Part shown: positions 34,236-43,030 of the stretch, piece after piece
Numbering within the stretch: position 1 is the stretch's first letter
How the letters are laid out: each line of letters begins with the position of its first letter
DNA from: Methanofollis formosanus
GTDB lineage: Archaea; Halobacteriota; Methanomicrobia; Methanomicrobiales; Methanofollaceae
NCBI RefSeq assembly: GCF_019633745.1
Contig: NZ_CP037968.1
Span: 2,901,922 to 2,965,921 of the forward strand
Length of the DNA: 64,000 bases
Direction of reading: 5' to 3'
Notes under the pieces: model-generated
What the model saw: only the letters and a program-made list of their open reading frames with translations
Told to the model about the DNA's origin: nothing
The model's database searches: none
Position numbers and translations under genes: made by a program

Positions 34236-35785
34236 GCCTGTCCCTGCACCATCGTCTCCTGCACCCGCCGCCCGATCTCGACCGGATCGTGCACGCCGCC
34301 GGCGGCCATCGTCTCCAGGGCCGCCCGGCGGACGGCGAGCGCCTCGTCGAGGTCGGCCCGGTCCCACCCATGGCGGTAGGCGATGTCGCCAAAGACCTCG
34401 GAGGTCTCATAGACCCGCACGAACCGGTCCTGCCGGTGGTCCCAGGTGAAGAGCGGGACCCACCTGATCTCGTCGCCCTCGACCGCCACCTCGTTGAGGG
34501 AGAGGCACCGCCTGAATCCCCGGCCTCCTTCGTACAGGAGGCTCTGGACCAGGATGAGGTCGAGAGCACCGAACATCGCCACCGGGACGCTGATGGGGTC
34601 GTGGGTGAGACGGTTGACCGCCTCTTTCACGCTGCCGGCGTGGAGGGTGGAGTAGGTGGTGTGCCCGGTGTTCATCGCCTGGAAGAGGGTCTGCGCCTCT
34701 TCGCCACGCACCTCGCCGACGATGATGAACTCTGGCCGCTGCCTGAGCGCCGCCTTGAGGAGACGAAACATCCCGACATTCCCGGTGCCGCTCACGTTCG
34801 CGCTCTCCCGCGTCCGCATCGGGAGCCAGTTGGCATGCGGGAGCTGGATCTCGCGGGTGTCCTCGATGGAGACGATCTTTGCCACCGCCGGGATGAAGAA
34901 GGAGGCGGCGTTCATCGTCGAGGTCTTGCCGCTCGCGGTCCCGCCTGAGATGATCATGCTCTTGTGGTTCTCGACCGCGAGCCAGATGTGGGCCATCAGG
35001 TCGGCGTCGTAGGTATGGTTCTCGATGAGATCGACCGGGGTCATGGGGTCGGCCTTGAACTTCCTGATGGTAAACGAACTTCCTTTCGAGGAGATGATGT
35101 CAGAGTAGGTGATCTGCGCCCTCGACCCTTCGGGGAGGGCGGCGTCGACGAGCGGCGTCGTGAGCGAGAGTTGTTTGTCGGCCTTCTGGGCGAGTTTGAG
35201 CACGTACTTGTTCAGTTCGGTGTCGTCGAAGACGCAGTCGGTCTCGATGCTCGCGTACCGCCGGTGATACAGGAAGAGCGGCACCCCGGCGCCGTTGCAG
35301 GTGATGTCCTCGATCTGTTCGTCGTGCATCAGGGGTTCGAGTTTCCCGTAGCCCAGGAAGTTGCGGCGGAGATAGTAATAGAGCACTTCCACCCGTTCGT
35401 CGGCGATCTCGGGGTCGAAGGAACGGATCACCTTCCGTGCGAGGTCGGGGTCCAGGTCCATCTCGCCCCGTTTTCTGGGACTGTCATAGACCAGGGCGGT
35501 TCTGAGGTGCTCGAAGGTCTCTTCCAGGACGACGAGTTCTTTCTCGGTCACCTTCGGCTCGACGACTTCGTAGCGCAGGTTGACGGGACCGGTCCTGACG
35601 ACGCTCGCATAGGAGAAGGGGGGGACGAGCCAGTATCGGTCGAGGACGTCTCCGTCTCCGTCGCCGTCGCCGTTCAGGGGCGGAAGATCGAGGGGCCGCG
35701 GCGGGGCGGTCTCAGGGCCGGCCCCATTCCCTGAGGGACCGTCCGGGCGGATCTTCCCTATGAGCGCGGAGAGGCTGAGGTTCAT
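34232..35785 (-). CDS. Pilus assembly ATPase (GspE/TadA/FlaI type)
   Basis: A 517-residue secretion ATPase. Walker A is GGTASGKTST (residues 281-290), the Asp box is IEDTREIQL, Walker B is EFIIVGEVRGEEA and the His box is TGHTTYSTLHAGS. The N-terminal domain (1-150) includes an acidic Gly/Asp run (GDGDGDGD at about 39-46). It hydrolyses ATP to drive pilin polymerisation with the platform protein encoded next. ATG 35785 overlaps the preceding TGA by four bases. Confidence 0.93.
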   Translation of the reverse strand: MNLSLSALIGKIRPDGPSGNGAGPETAPPRPLDLPPLNGDGDGDGDVLDRYWLVPPFSYASVVRTGPVNLRYEVVEPKVTEKELVVLEETFEHLRTALVYDSPRKRGEMDLDPDLARKVIRSFDPEIADERVEVLYYYLRRNFLGYGKLEPLMHDEQIEDITCNGAGVPLFLYHRRYASIETDCVFDDTELNKYVLKLAQKADKQLSLTTPLVDAALPEGSRAQITYSDIISSKGSSFTIRKFKADPMTPVDLIENHTYDADLMAHIWLAVENHKSMIISGGTASGKTSTMNAASFFIPAVAKIVSIEDTREIQLPHANWLPMRTRESANVSGTGNVGMFRLLKAALRQRPEFIIVGEVRGEEAQTLFQAMNTGHTTYSTLHAGSVKEAVNRLTHDPISVPVAMFGALDLILVQSLLYEGGRGFRRCLSLNEVAVEGDEIRWVPLFTWDHRQDRFVRVYETSEVFGDIAYRHGWDRADLDEALAVRRAALETMAAGGVHDPVEIGRRVQETMVQGQA

Positions 35786-37497
35786 ATCCAGCCTCCGCAG
35801 GGCTCGATCTCCGCTTTCTGGTTGTACTCGATCTCGACCTCGACATTGCAGTTCCTGACAAAGACGGCGACGTCGTAGGTGCCGGGTCCGAAGACGGCTT
35901 CGTGGTTCTCGTTCTCGGCGCCCCACCGGCTCTGCCACCCGAAGGTCCGTTCGAGTTCGGCCGTGCCGGTCGTCTCGTCGATGCGGTACACCGCGAAGCG
36001 GACGTCGCTGTACGGGGTCATCTTCTTGTAGTATTCCTTGTCCTTCTCAAGGATCTCGTACGAGATCCGCCATGCCGCGGGGCTGGTGAGATGTGTCTCG
36101 CCCCAGGGGTCGTAGAGCGCACCGTCCTCGCCGATGTCGAGGGTGTGGTCGAAGAGTTTCCAGTCGCCGTCATGGGTCCAGGTGACCCCGGAAGGCACCC
36201 AGCGGTCGGTATAATACTCCTCTGATCGGTCGGGCCACCCGTCGGCGGGTGCCGGGCCCGCCCGGTCCGGGGTCGGGATGCGGAGGACGTCGGTCAGGCC
36301 CTCGCCGGTGGCGAAGGGCGTCTTCTCACCAAGGGGCATCCTCCTGGCCGCGGTGAGGTCGTCGGTGATCCCGGCGTTCCGGGTCAGGCCCCGGCCGTAC
36401 CAGAGGCCGTCGCCGCCGACGAAGACCGGGACCATGGCGTCGTAGGCGCCGCGGGCTGTCCCGACTTTATCGGTCTCCACCGTCCATGCGGCAGAGACGG
36501 TGAGCGGCACGGTCCAGACGGCGTCCTCGATGACGTAGGTGATCTCCTCGCCGCTCTTCTCCCTGAAGTCGGCGGCGGCGTCCGGGGTAAGCGAGGTGAC
36601 GAAGGTCCGGTTCGCCGGGTAGTACCTGGCCTGCCCGAGGGCGCCGGTGACATTCTCGCCCGCGCTCCAGACCGCCTCGCCGGCGTACCAGCCACCTTCT
36701 GTGGGGCATGCCGGGGGCAGCGGACCGACCGTGACCGTGCCGTCGGCCGGACGGTAGACGAACGTGCCGGCCGGGGTGGTTGCATTCACGCCATACCGCC
36801 GACCAGGCACCGAGTCGTCACAGACCAGACCGACGGCGGTGGCGCCCGGTATGAGAGTGCGCCGGTCGTAGGTCGGGGGGTACGAGAGGAGCGAGACGGC
36901 GTAGCCCATTCTTTCAAGCACGGCGGCGGCGAGGACGGCGTGGTCGGTGCTGTCCCCCTCCCCCCTGACCAGGGTCTCGACCGGGTATGCGGGGCGCTTC
37001 TGGCCGGTGGTGTAGGTGATGTTCCCGACAAAGGCGAGCAGGTTGGAGACGGTCTCATAGTCGCCCCATCCCTGTTCCCGGCTCTCCTCCAGGAACCAGG
37101 CGGCGACCTTCCCGACGGTGTCGCCGTCGCCGTCGGTCACGACATAGTCGGCGGTCCCGGCGAGCGTTTCAGGGTCGGGATCCATGACGCCCGGGTGCTG
37201 CCGGTGCGTGAAGGTCTGATAGGTACTGTTGCTGATGTACAGGTCCATCGTCATGCTCTCGCCCAGGAACTCCCATGAGTAGTTCTTCTGGCCGGCGACC
37301 GGTCCGGTCGGCTGCCTGAGTAGGCCGGGGTCGGGTTCGTCTCCCGTCTCCACGGACGGCGTCGTCGGGTCTGCGAGGGGGTCGAAGACTCCCATGATCT
37401 TCAGGCCTGCCAGAACGCCAATGACCGCGATCCCGATGACCAGGACGACGATCACGGTGTTGAAGAACGACTCGTCGAAATTGAGGTCGATGGTCAC
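35782..37497 (-). CDS. Membrane-anchored transglutaminase-like protein with degenerate active site
   Basis: A 571-residue protein with one N-terminal helix (about 13-36) and an extracellular part. Residues about 125-205 look like a transglutaminase-like cysteine protease fold, with the core block GDSTDHAVLAAAVLERMGY (181-199). In active members that block reads GDC..., so the nucleophile is Ser183 here, and I see no clear downstream His-containing strand, suggesting a structural, non-enzymatic role. The C-terminal half (about 330-571) is Trp/Tyr-rich and unrecognised. GTG 37497 overlaps the DUF3821 stop (GTGA) with GGAGG at 37501-37505. Its place between the surface protein and the ATPase implies a role in pilus or envelope assembly. 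Confidence 0.8.
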   Translation of the reverse strand: MTIDLNFDESFFNTVIVVLVIGIAVIGVLAGLKIMGVFDPLADPTTPSVETGDEPDPGLLRQPTGPVAGQKNYSWEFLGESMTMDLYISNSTYQTFTHRQHPGVMDPDPETLAGTADYVVTDGDGDTVGKVAAWFLEESREQGWGDYETVSNLLAFVGNITYTTGQKRPAYPVETLVRGEGDSTDHAVLAAAVLERMGYAVSLLSYPPTYDRRTLIPGATAVGLVCDDSVPGRRYGVNATTPAGTFVYRPADGTVTVGPLPPACPTEGGWYAGEAVWSAGENVTGALGQARYYPANRTFVTSLTPDAAADFREKSGEEITYVIEDAVWTVPLTVSAAWTVETDKVGTARGAYDAMVPVFVGGDGLWYGRGLTRNAGITDDLTAARRMPLGEKTPFATGEGLTDVLRIPTPDRAGPAPADGWPDRSEEYYTDRWVPSGVTWTHDGDWKLFDHTLDIGEDGALYDPWGETHLTSPAAWRISYEILEKDKEYYKKMTPYSDVRFAVYRIDETTGTAELERTFGWQSRWGAENENHEAVFGPGTYDVAVFVRNCNVEVEIEYNQKAEIEPCGGWI

Positions 37498-40115
37498 CAC
37501 CTCCTCGGGGGTATGAGGGCGGCGAGCAGGAAGGCACATGCCGCGACCGGCAGGAGCCCGGCAGACTGCTGCGGCGTGGTCGTCGGGACCGTCGTCTGAT
37601 AGGGGGTCGGCCACTCCTCGTCCTCCTCCTCCCACGACAGAGTCGAGGAGGCGGCCGGGTGCGACGGGTTCTCAGAGAGCGCCGGGTCGTGTGCCGGGTC
37701 GGTTGCCGTCGTGTCGCGGCGTACTCCTTCGCCGAGGAGTTCGAATGAGAGGGTCTGCTTGTACCTGGCGTCCTTGCACTCGACGGTGATCAGGTACTGT
37801 CCCGGGTACCAGGAGGCGGTCTCCACGTCTTCGAAGACGAAGGTCCGCTTCCCGGTTGCGGGGTCGGGTTTTGTCGAGGGGTAGGTGTAGATGGTCTTGA
37901 ACTTCATGGCCGCGTTCCCCTTGTGCCCGGCGTCGAGGTCGAGGCGGCTGACGGTGAGGGCAAGTTCATCTCCGACTTCCACGTCGTCGGCGGCCTTGTT
38001 CTCACCGGCGAGGTTGGTCGTGCCCTTTACCGTCAGTTTCTCCCCGACGGCCACGTCGCCTGGCGACGAGATGGTGATCCGGGGTTTTTCGACGGTGAAG
38101 GTGTCCATGACATAGATGTCGTCAACATACGGCGAGTCGAGGGCGTCGGTCAGCGCCTGCGCCGCCTCCCTTGCCTCCAGCGACCCGACACGGGCCGAGG
38201 GAACTTTGTTCGTCGCATCGACGACCTCGTTCACCCGTCCCCTGAAGTAGGGGTTGTTCTCAGGGAGGAGGTCGAACTGGTTGTTGCGTCCCGGGTGCTG
38301 GTAGACGATGTAGTACTCTCCCGGAGTGAGGTCGTAGGTGAAGTTGCGGGCATAATCGAAGCCGTACACTCCGATGGGAAGATCTCCCTGACCGTTGTCG
38401 TCAAGGAGTGAACCCGATGAGGACGAACCCTCGTAGATGGGGAAATGGGCGTCATAGTCGGCGTACCTGAAGTTGTTCCCGAAGATGTACCACTTGAGGT
38501 GGCCATGGGTGGCCGCAATGCCGGTGAGGCCGGGACTGCCCCTGGCATGCCACCAGGAATAGAGGCGGTCGCCCTGGGCGAAGACCGATCCCGAACGTTC
38601 GTCGAACTTTGCATTGATGGTCGGTTCGTTCAGCGCGATCTCCCATGCCGGCGGGGCATCGCCCTCGAAACTCCCTGCACCGTCGGGAGCGCTGTAGATG
38701 TAGCCGATGGGGTCGAAGTTGGCATGGACAGTGTAGGTCTCCCCTTCGCATCCGGCCCTTGCATAATAGTGGGTCCACCACTGGTAGTCCCAGCGGTTGA
38801 AGAAGGGGTCATAGTAGGTGACGGTGAAGGTGGAGGTGTCGCCGTCCACGACCTCGCGCGTCGGGTCGGTGAGGGGTGCGCCGTTCTCATGGAGGTTCGG
38901 GCCGGTCGCATAGAGATAGATCGGGATCTTCTCTTTGACGTTCTTGCACCAGCCGTGCAGTTTGATCATGTCTCCAAGGGCGTAGGAGTAATCGTCCAGT
39001 TCAGGATTTTCAAAGACCAGGTCGCTCGTCGAACCCGAGGGTGCGGCGACGATGAAGGTGGCCGAGACCGGTTGGTCCGCGGTGTCGGGGTCTTTTGCCT
39101 GCACGGCATAGGTGGTGAGGGGAGCGGCACGCGGGATCTCGATGCGGAGAGCGGCCGTGCCGTCCCATCCCGGGTGGGCGGTTATCTTGAAGTCCGAAAC
39201 TTTGCTGTCCCATCCGCCCCCTGAGAAGAAGGGATAGTCGGGTGCTTTCTCAAGAGAGAGGACATACTGGGTAAAGGGTACGCCGTGCAGGGTGAGTCCG
39301 AGGTCTTTCCCGCGTTCGGTCGAGGTGTCGGCGAGCTGGAGGGCGAGCGAGTAGTCCTGTACATTGAAGGTCCACGACCGCTCGTAATCGAGGTCGTTGA
39401 GGGTCATCCTGAAGGTCATCGTCGCCCGGGAGTCTCGGTCGACGGCGTCCTGGTCGGCGAAGGTGAAGGCAAACCTTCGGTTTTCCTCGGCCGGGTTTCC
39501 CGAGAGGTCTTCAAGGGAGAGGTGTTCCCCGTCGAGGTTTACGACCTCGGTGGTCTTGACCGTGCCTTTGAGTTCGTACTCGTACCAGGGCCCGTTGAAC
39601 TCGGTGACCGGCAGGGTGTTCTCGGGGAGGAGGAACTGGACGCCCATGGTGTAGGGGATCGTCTCAGGTCTCGCAAGGGCGGGCGTCGGCGTGATGTCGA
39701 TGTCGTAGACCCTGACCTTGAGGTCGCCGAGGTACGCCCCCGCGTCCTGGACCCAGCAGAATGTGCCGGTGTCAGGGTCGGTGAAGGTCCCGGTTGCAGG
39801 ATCATAGTAGACCGGGTAATACCTCGCATTGACGGCGATCCCGCGCGGGATGGAGGTCGCGACGAAGTCGGCGATCTGGATGGGGTCGGTGGGTTCTCCA
39901 TCTTCTATCCTTACCATCTGTCTCAGTTCGCCCTTTGCAGGGTCTGCAAAGGCCGAGAAGTTGACGTTTCTCTCGCCGAGGAAGACGGTGTCGCCATTCC
40001 CGATCCCGGCGTTCGGCCCTTCTGATGTGGCAAAACGTGCCGAGACCGCCGGGACGAGAGTGCCGGCGGCGATGAAGAATATACATAGCAATACTGCATT
40101 CCGGTAACTGTTCAT
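37494..40115 (-). CDS. DUF3821-family large surface protein, first gene of pilus operon
   Basis: An 873-residue exported protein with a signal peptide (1-26), an N-terminal DUF3821 region (FATSEGPNAGIGNGDTVFLG, beta-rich, about 30-260), middle repeated beta-sandwich-like segments with many aromatic residues, a Pro/Thr-rich spacer (about 825-855, TVPTTTPQQS) and a C-terminal helix followed by PPRRW. DUF3821 proteins are typical of Methanomicrobiales and resemble S-layer or adhesin proteins. It heads an operon of eight overlapping genes ending with pilins, so it may anchor or cap pili at the S-layer, or be exported with them; inference. Confidence 0.82.
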   Translation of the reverse strand: MNSYRNAVLLCIFFIAAGTLVPAVSARFATSEGPNAGIGNGDTVFLGERNVNFSAFADPAKGELRQMVRIEDGEPTDPIQIADFVATSIPRGIAVNARYYPVYYDPATGTFTDPDTGTFCWVQDAGAYLGDLKVRVYDIDITPTPALARPETIPYTMGVQFLLPENTLPVTEFNGPWYEYELKGTVKTTEVVNLDGEHLSLEDLSGNPAEENRRFAFTFADQDAVDRDSRATMTFRMTLNDLDYERSWTFNVQDYSLALQLADTSTERGKDLGLTLHGVPFTQYVLSLEKAPDYPFFSGGGWDSKVSDFKITAHPGWDGTAALRIEIPRAAPLTTYAVQAKDPDTADQPVSATFIVAAPSGSTSDLVFENPELDDYSYALGDMIKLHGWCKNVKEKIPIYLYATGPNLHENGAPLTDPTREVVDGDTSTFTVTYYDPFFNRWDYQWWTHYYARAGCEGETYTVHANFDPIGYIYSAPDGAGSFEGDAPPAWEIALNEPTINAKFDERSGSVFAQGDRLYSWWHARGSPGLTGIAATHGHLKWYIFGNNFRYADYDAHFPIYEGSSSSGSLLDDNGQGDLPIGVYGFDYARNFTYDLTPGEYYIVYQHPGRNNQFDLLPENNPYFRGRVNEVVDATNKVPSARVGSLEAREAAQALTDALDSPYVDDIYVMDTFTVEKPRITISSPGDVAVGEKLTVKGTTNLAGENKAADDVEVGDELALTVSRLDLDAGHKGNAAMKFKTIYTYPSTKPDPATGKRTFVFEDVETASWYPGQYLITVECKDARYKQTLSFELLGEGVRRDTTATDPAHDPALSENPSHPAASSTLSWEEEDEEWPTPYQTTVPTTTPQQSAGLLPVAACAFLLAALIPPRRW

Positions 40116-40194
40116 ATCTCTGACACTCCGGGATCCTGGTATCCCCTGGGATTTTCAAAATTATTTGCTTTAGTTCTATTTATCTTGGCTGCAA

Positions 40195-40232
40195 TGCAAT
40201 GTCGGAATGCGACCTCGCATGCCGACCTTGCA
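40195..40232. promoter_or_regulatory. 38-bp three-block dyad in the divergent pilus promoter region
   Basis: Five-base blocks TGCAA, GTCGG, TGCGA, and their complements TCGCA, CCGAC, TTGCA are arranged symmetrically around a two-base centre, with paired mismatches between blocks. It lies about 80 bases upstream of the DUF3821 start and about 165 bases upstream of the first pilin of the opposite operon, within the 40116-40397 intergenic region. A single regulator could bind here and control both operons; alternatively it is a terminator-like hairpin. AT-rich promoter elements flank it (TATTTATCTTGG, 40178-40189; TTATATCAGG, 40285-40294). Confidence 0.6.
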
Positions 40233-40397
40233 CCTCAAAAAAGCAAAAATAGGCCCCAAAGGAAGATTGATTAAGAGGTACGCTTATATCAGGATGTCTC
40301 AAATTACTTTGAATTAGAAAAAGTATTTTTGATTATCATGCGAGGTTGAAGAGAACATGGACCCCAGTAGACATCGTTACGCATGGAGGGCACCCCT

Positions 40398-41054
40398 GTG
40401 ACCAGGAGATCGATGCCCCCCACCGAGGCAGTCTCGCCGGTCGTCGGGGTGATGCTGATGCTCGTCGTGACCATCATCATCGCCGCCATCGTCAGCGCGT
40501 TCGCCGGCGGGATGGGCGAACACACCGAGCAGGCGCCGGTCGCCACCATTGATGTGAAGATCATCATGAACCCGGGGATGGCATGGGCATCAGACCCCCT
40601 GATGAACTTCAAGCACCTGGGCGGCGACAGCCTGAAGACGCACGACCTGCAGATCATCACCTATTACACGGTCCCTACTCATTATCTCGGCAAGGATGTG
40701 AACAATGCGGGCAAGACGATCAAACACACCATCGACGGTTCGCTTACTTCGGGTGGTGCAAACTCATGGGACAATAGTCTCGATCCCTTCAACGAACCCC
40801 AGGTGAACAACGACGGCCTGCCCTCTCTCAACGAGATGGGAGTGGACAATAGAGAGGATTTCGGGAATTATCTCTGGCGTCCCGGCCGGATGATGCAGAA
40901 CTGGCCGAGTCGAGATCTCGATCCTCTTCTGGGGTTCGATATCGATGACAAAGATAAGTACGGCTTTGGCGAGGGTGCGATCGTCCATGTGACCATCGTC
41001 CACAAACCTAGCGGGAAATTCATCTTCGACAAGGATGTGGAGGTCGTATGGTAG
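40398..41054 (+). CDS. Type IV pilin (archaeal), first of four
   Basis: A 218-residue pilin. GTG 40398 was chosen: GGAGGG lies seven bases upstream (40385-40390) and the resulting leader MTRRSMPPTEAVSPVVG carries the usual basic residues; ATG 40383 and ATG 40413 are alternatives. EAVSPVVGVMLMLVVTIII is the assembly helix and FKHLGGDSLKTHDLQII is the shared pilin motif. The DNA across the helix is nearly identical in the next three genes. Overlaps the following pilin by seven bases. Confidence 0.85.
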   Translation: MTRRSMPPTEAVSPVVGVMLMLVVTIIIAAIVSAFAGGMGEHTEQAPVATIDVKIIMNPGMAWASDPLMNFKHLGGDSLKTHDLQIITYYTVPTHYLGKDVNNAGKTIKHTIDGSLTSGGANSWDNSLDPFNEPQVNNDGLPSLNEMGVDNREDFGNYLWRPGRMMQNWPSRDLDPLLGFDIDDKDKYGFGEGAIVHVTIVHKPSGKFIFDKDVEVVW

Positions 41055-41641
41055 ACAGAGATGCAGCGGTCTCGCCGGTCGTCGGCGTGATGCTGATGCT
41101 GGTGGTGACCGTCATCATTGCGGCGGTCGTCAGTTCTTTTGCCGGAGGTCTCGCCAACGACGAGGCGAAGGCCCCGGACGCACAGATCAAGTTCGTGGGG
41201 CCGGTGCTCACCTCAGGGTTCCAGGGCCTCGAGTTCGAGCACGCCGGCGGCGACCCGATCGACCTGCGCGACCTGCAGATCCAACTTCGGTGCGGGAACA
41301 CCCAGTGCGAGTTCGGGTACTTCGACGAATTCGCCAGAGACCACGGCCGGTACGTCGGCCATCTCGACGACAGTGTCAAGGACCGGTTCCAGAAGGTGGG
41401 AGTGACCGGGCACGATTTTTACGAGAACTACTGCACCCTGCGTCCCGGAGAGAAGTTCAGGGTCTACGCCGATACGAACCGGGGTTTCGGGATGATGGGT
41501 TACAGTGTCTACCGTGAAGGCCAGTCCTACTCCAGTATCGGCCTGGAATGGGGGATGGGCAACTCGTTCACGCTCACCGACCGCAAATCAGGCCAGGTGC
41601 TCGCAAGTAGCGTGTTTGGGGCGCCGCACGAAAATCCGTGA
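41048..41641 (+). CDS. Type IV pilin (archaeal), second of four
   Basis: A 197-residue pilin with leader MVDRD, AAVSPVVGVMLMLVVTVII and the motif FEHAGGDPIDLRDLQIQ. Cys residues in LRCGNTQCEFGY and ENYCTLRPGEK may form a disulfide. It is co-translated with the preceding pilin (overlap) and separated by twelve bases from the third. Its tail shows no membrane segment, as expected for a pilin head domain. Confidence 0.85.
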   Translation: MVDRDAAVSPVVGVMLMLVVTVIIAAVVSSFAGGLANDEAKAPDAQIKFVGPVLTSGFQGLEFEHAGGDPIDLRDLQIQLRCGNTQCEFGYFDEFARDHGRYVGHLDDSVKDRFQKVGVTGHDFYENYCTLRPGEKFRVYADTNRGFGMMGYSVYREGQSYSSIGLEWGMGNSFTLTDRKSGQVLASSVFGAPHENP

Positions 41642-41653
41642 GGTGCATGAGAT

Positions 41654-42265
41654 ATGAAACAGGAACACAAAACCGGAAATGAAGCGGTCTCGCCGGTCGT
41701 CGGCGTGATGCTGATGCTCGTCGTGACCATCATCATCGCTGCGGTGGCAGGGGCATTTGCCGGCAACCTCAGCGGCAACGCCGAGAAGGCCCCATCGGCC
41801 GCGATCGACGTGAAGATCACCTCGAACGGCGGCGAGAGCGGCAACGAGTACGTGATGACCTTCGAGCACCTGGGCGGGGATCCGATCCCGACAAAGGACC
41901 TGAAGATCCTCACCTTCTACACCGAGCCCGGGGGCCTTCCCCATAGCAACGAGATCACGCCGCTCGTGAGAGGACGGGACATCTTCGGTGACGGCAAGAA
42001 GGTCAAGATCCCGTTCCTCAACGATGTCTCGAAAGGGAGTCCTGGCGACCCTGAAGTGGACTTCGGCAGCTTCACCTTTATGTCGGGAGATATCCTCTCG
42101 TCAGGGACGACGATCGGGACCGGCAGCAACTATGGCGCCGGTATCCTGGGCTTCGATATCATCAACGACGAATATGGCTTTGGTGAGGGGAGTCCTGTCG
42201 AGGTGAAACTCATTCACCTGCCAAGCGGCAAGGAGATCTACAGCAAAGAGGTGATCGTCCAGTGA
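41654..42265 (+). CDS. Type IV pilin (archaeal), third of four
   Basis: A 203-residue pilin with leader MKQEHKTGN, EAVSPVVGVMLMLVVTIII and FEHLGGDPIPTKDLKIL. Its head domain resembles that of the first pilin in the series (both end with GFGEG, V-x-hydrophobic-HLPSGK or HKPSGK strands), so the two are close paralogues. Overlaps the fourth pilin by four bases (GTGA). Confidence 0.85.
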   Translation: MKQEHKTGNEAVSPVVGVMLMLVVTIIIAAVAGAFAGNLSGNAEKAPSAAIDVKITSNGGESGNEYVMTFEHLGGDPIPTKDLKILTFYTEPGGLPHSNEITPLVRGRDIFGDGKKVKIPFLNDVSKGSPGDPEVDFGSFTFMSGDILSSGTTIGTGSNYGAGILGFDIINDEYGFGEGSPVEVKLIHLPSGKEIYSKEVIVQ

Positions 42266-42906
42266 AGTCCTCTCTCGACGAGGCGGTCTCGCCGGTGGTC
42301 GGCGTGATGCTGATGCTCGTCGTCACCATCGTCCTCGCCTCGCTGGTCAGCGCCTTCTACGGCGGGATCGCCTCAGACCAGGTCCAGCCTCCGCAGCTGA
42401 CCCTCTCGGCCACGCCGGTCATCGAAGGGCTTGCCGACGACGACAGGACCAACGAGGAACCCGACTATCCGGGCGGCTTCAATGCGAACAACGGGATCGT
42501 CTTCAAGCACGCCGGCGGCGACGGCTTCTCGCTCAAGGACATCAAAGTCCAGGTGCAGAGCCGTGACGCCAAGATCACCATTGCGTACAACGACGCCTTC
42601 AAGAGCGGGCCGTCATGCGTCGATATCAGTCGTCTGGTCAAGAACAAAGACGGCGACCCGCTGTACTTTGCCAAGGTCGGCGGCGGGAACGACGACTTCA
42701 TCCTGCCAGGCGACGTCTTCATGCTCGTCGCCGACGGGTGCTATGACAGCACCGAGGCCCCTGGCGGCGGTGCGAAGTACATCACCTGGACGCCGAACGA
42801 TGCCCATGGTACTTTCAGGGCGCAGCTCTACGCTCCCCTGGAGTACAAGATCATCGACAAAAACAGCGGCAAGGCGATCCAGACCGGTTCCTTCGTGCTC
42901 AGGTGA
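42262..42906 (+). CDS. Type IV pilin (archaeal), fourth of four
   Basis: A 214-residue pilin with GTG start overlapping the preceding stop, leader MKSSLD, EAVSPVVGVMLMLVVTIVL and FKHAGGDGFSLKDIKV. Head-domain differences from the other three (insert DDDRTNEEPDYPGGF, Cys in GPSCVDIS and VADGCYDS) suggest a distinct surface. It ends the plus-strand pilin operon; a T-run at 42918-42926 probably terminates transcription. Confidence 0.85.
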   Translation: MKSSLDEAVSPVVGVMLMLVVTIVLASLVSAFYGGIASDQVQPPQLTLSATPVIEGLADDDRTNEEPDYPGGFNANNGIVFKHAGGDGFSLKDIKVQVQSRDAKITIAYNDAFKSGPSCVDISRLVKNKDGDPLYFAKVGGGNDDFILPGDVFMLVADGCYDSTEAPGGGAKYITWTPNDAHGTFRAQLYAPLEYKIIDKNSGKAIQTGSFVLR

Positions 42907-42917
42907 GCACGCAGATT

Positions 42918-42990
42918 TATTTTTTTTCTTCGGGGGCGATGCCCCTTGAAAGGTGGTTCGGGGGGCGGCCAGCCCCCTCGGCGGAGGAGA
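42918..42990 (+). terminator. T-run and GC-rich module after the pilin operon
   Basis: ATTTATTTTTTTTCTTCG just after the last pilin stop is a typical archaeal T-rich terminator. The following CGGGGGCGATGCCCC hairpin and GGTTCGGGGGGCGGCC belong to the GC-rich core class of the repeat family. The adjacent META gene is convergent. Confidence 0.5.
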
Positions 42991-43030
42991 GGATATTCTG
43001 TCCGAATGAATCCAAAAAAAGGTGGAGTAA

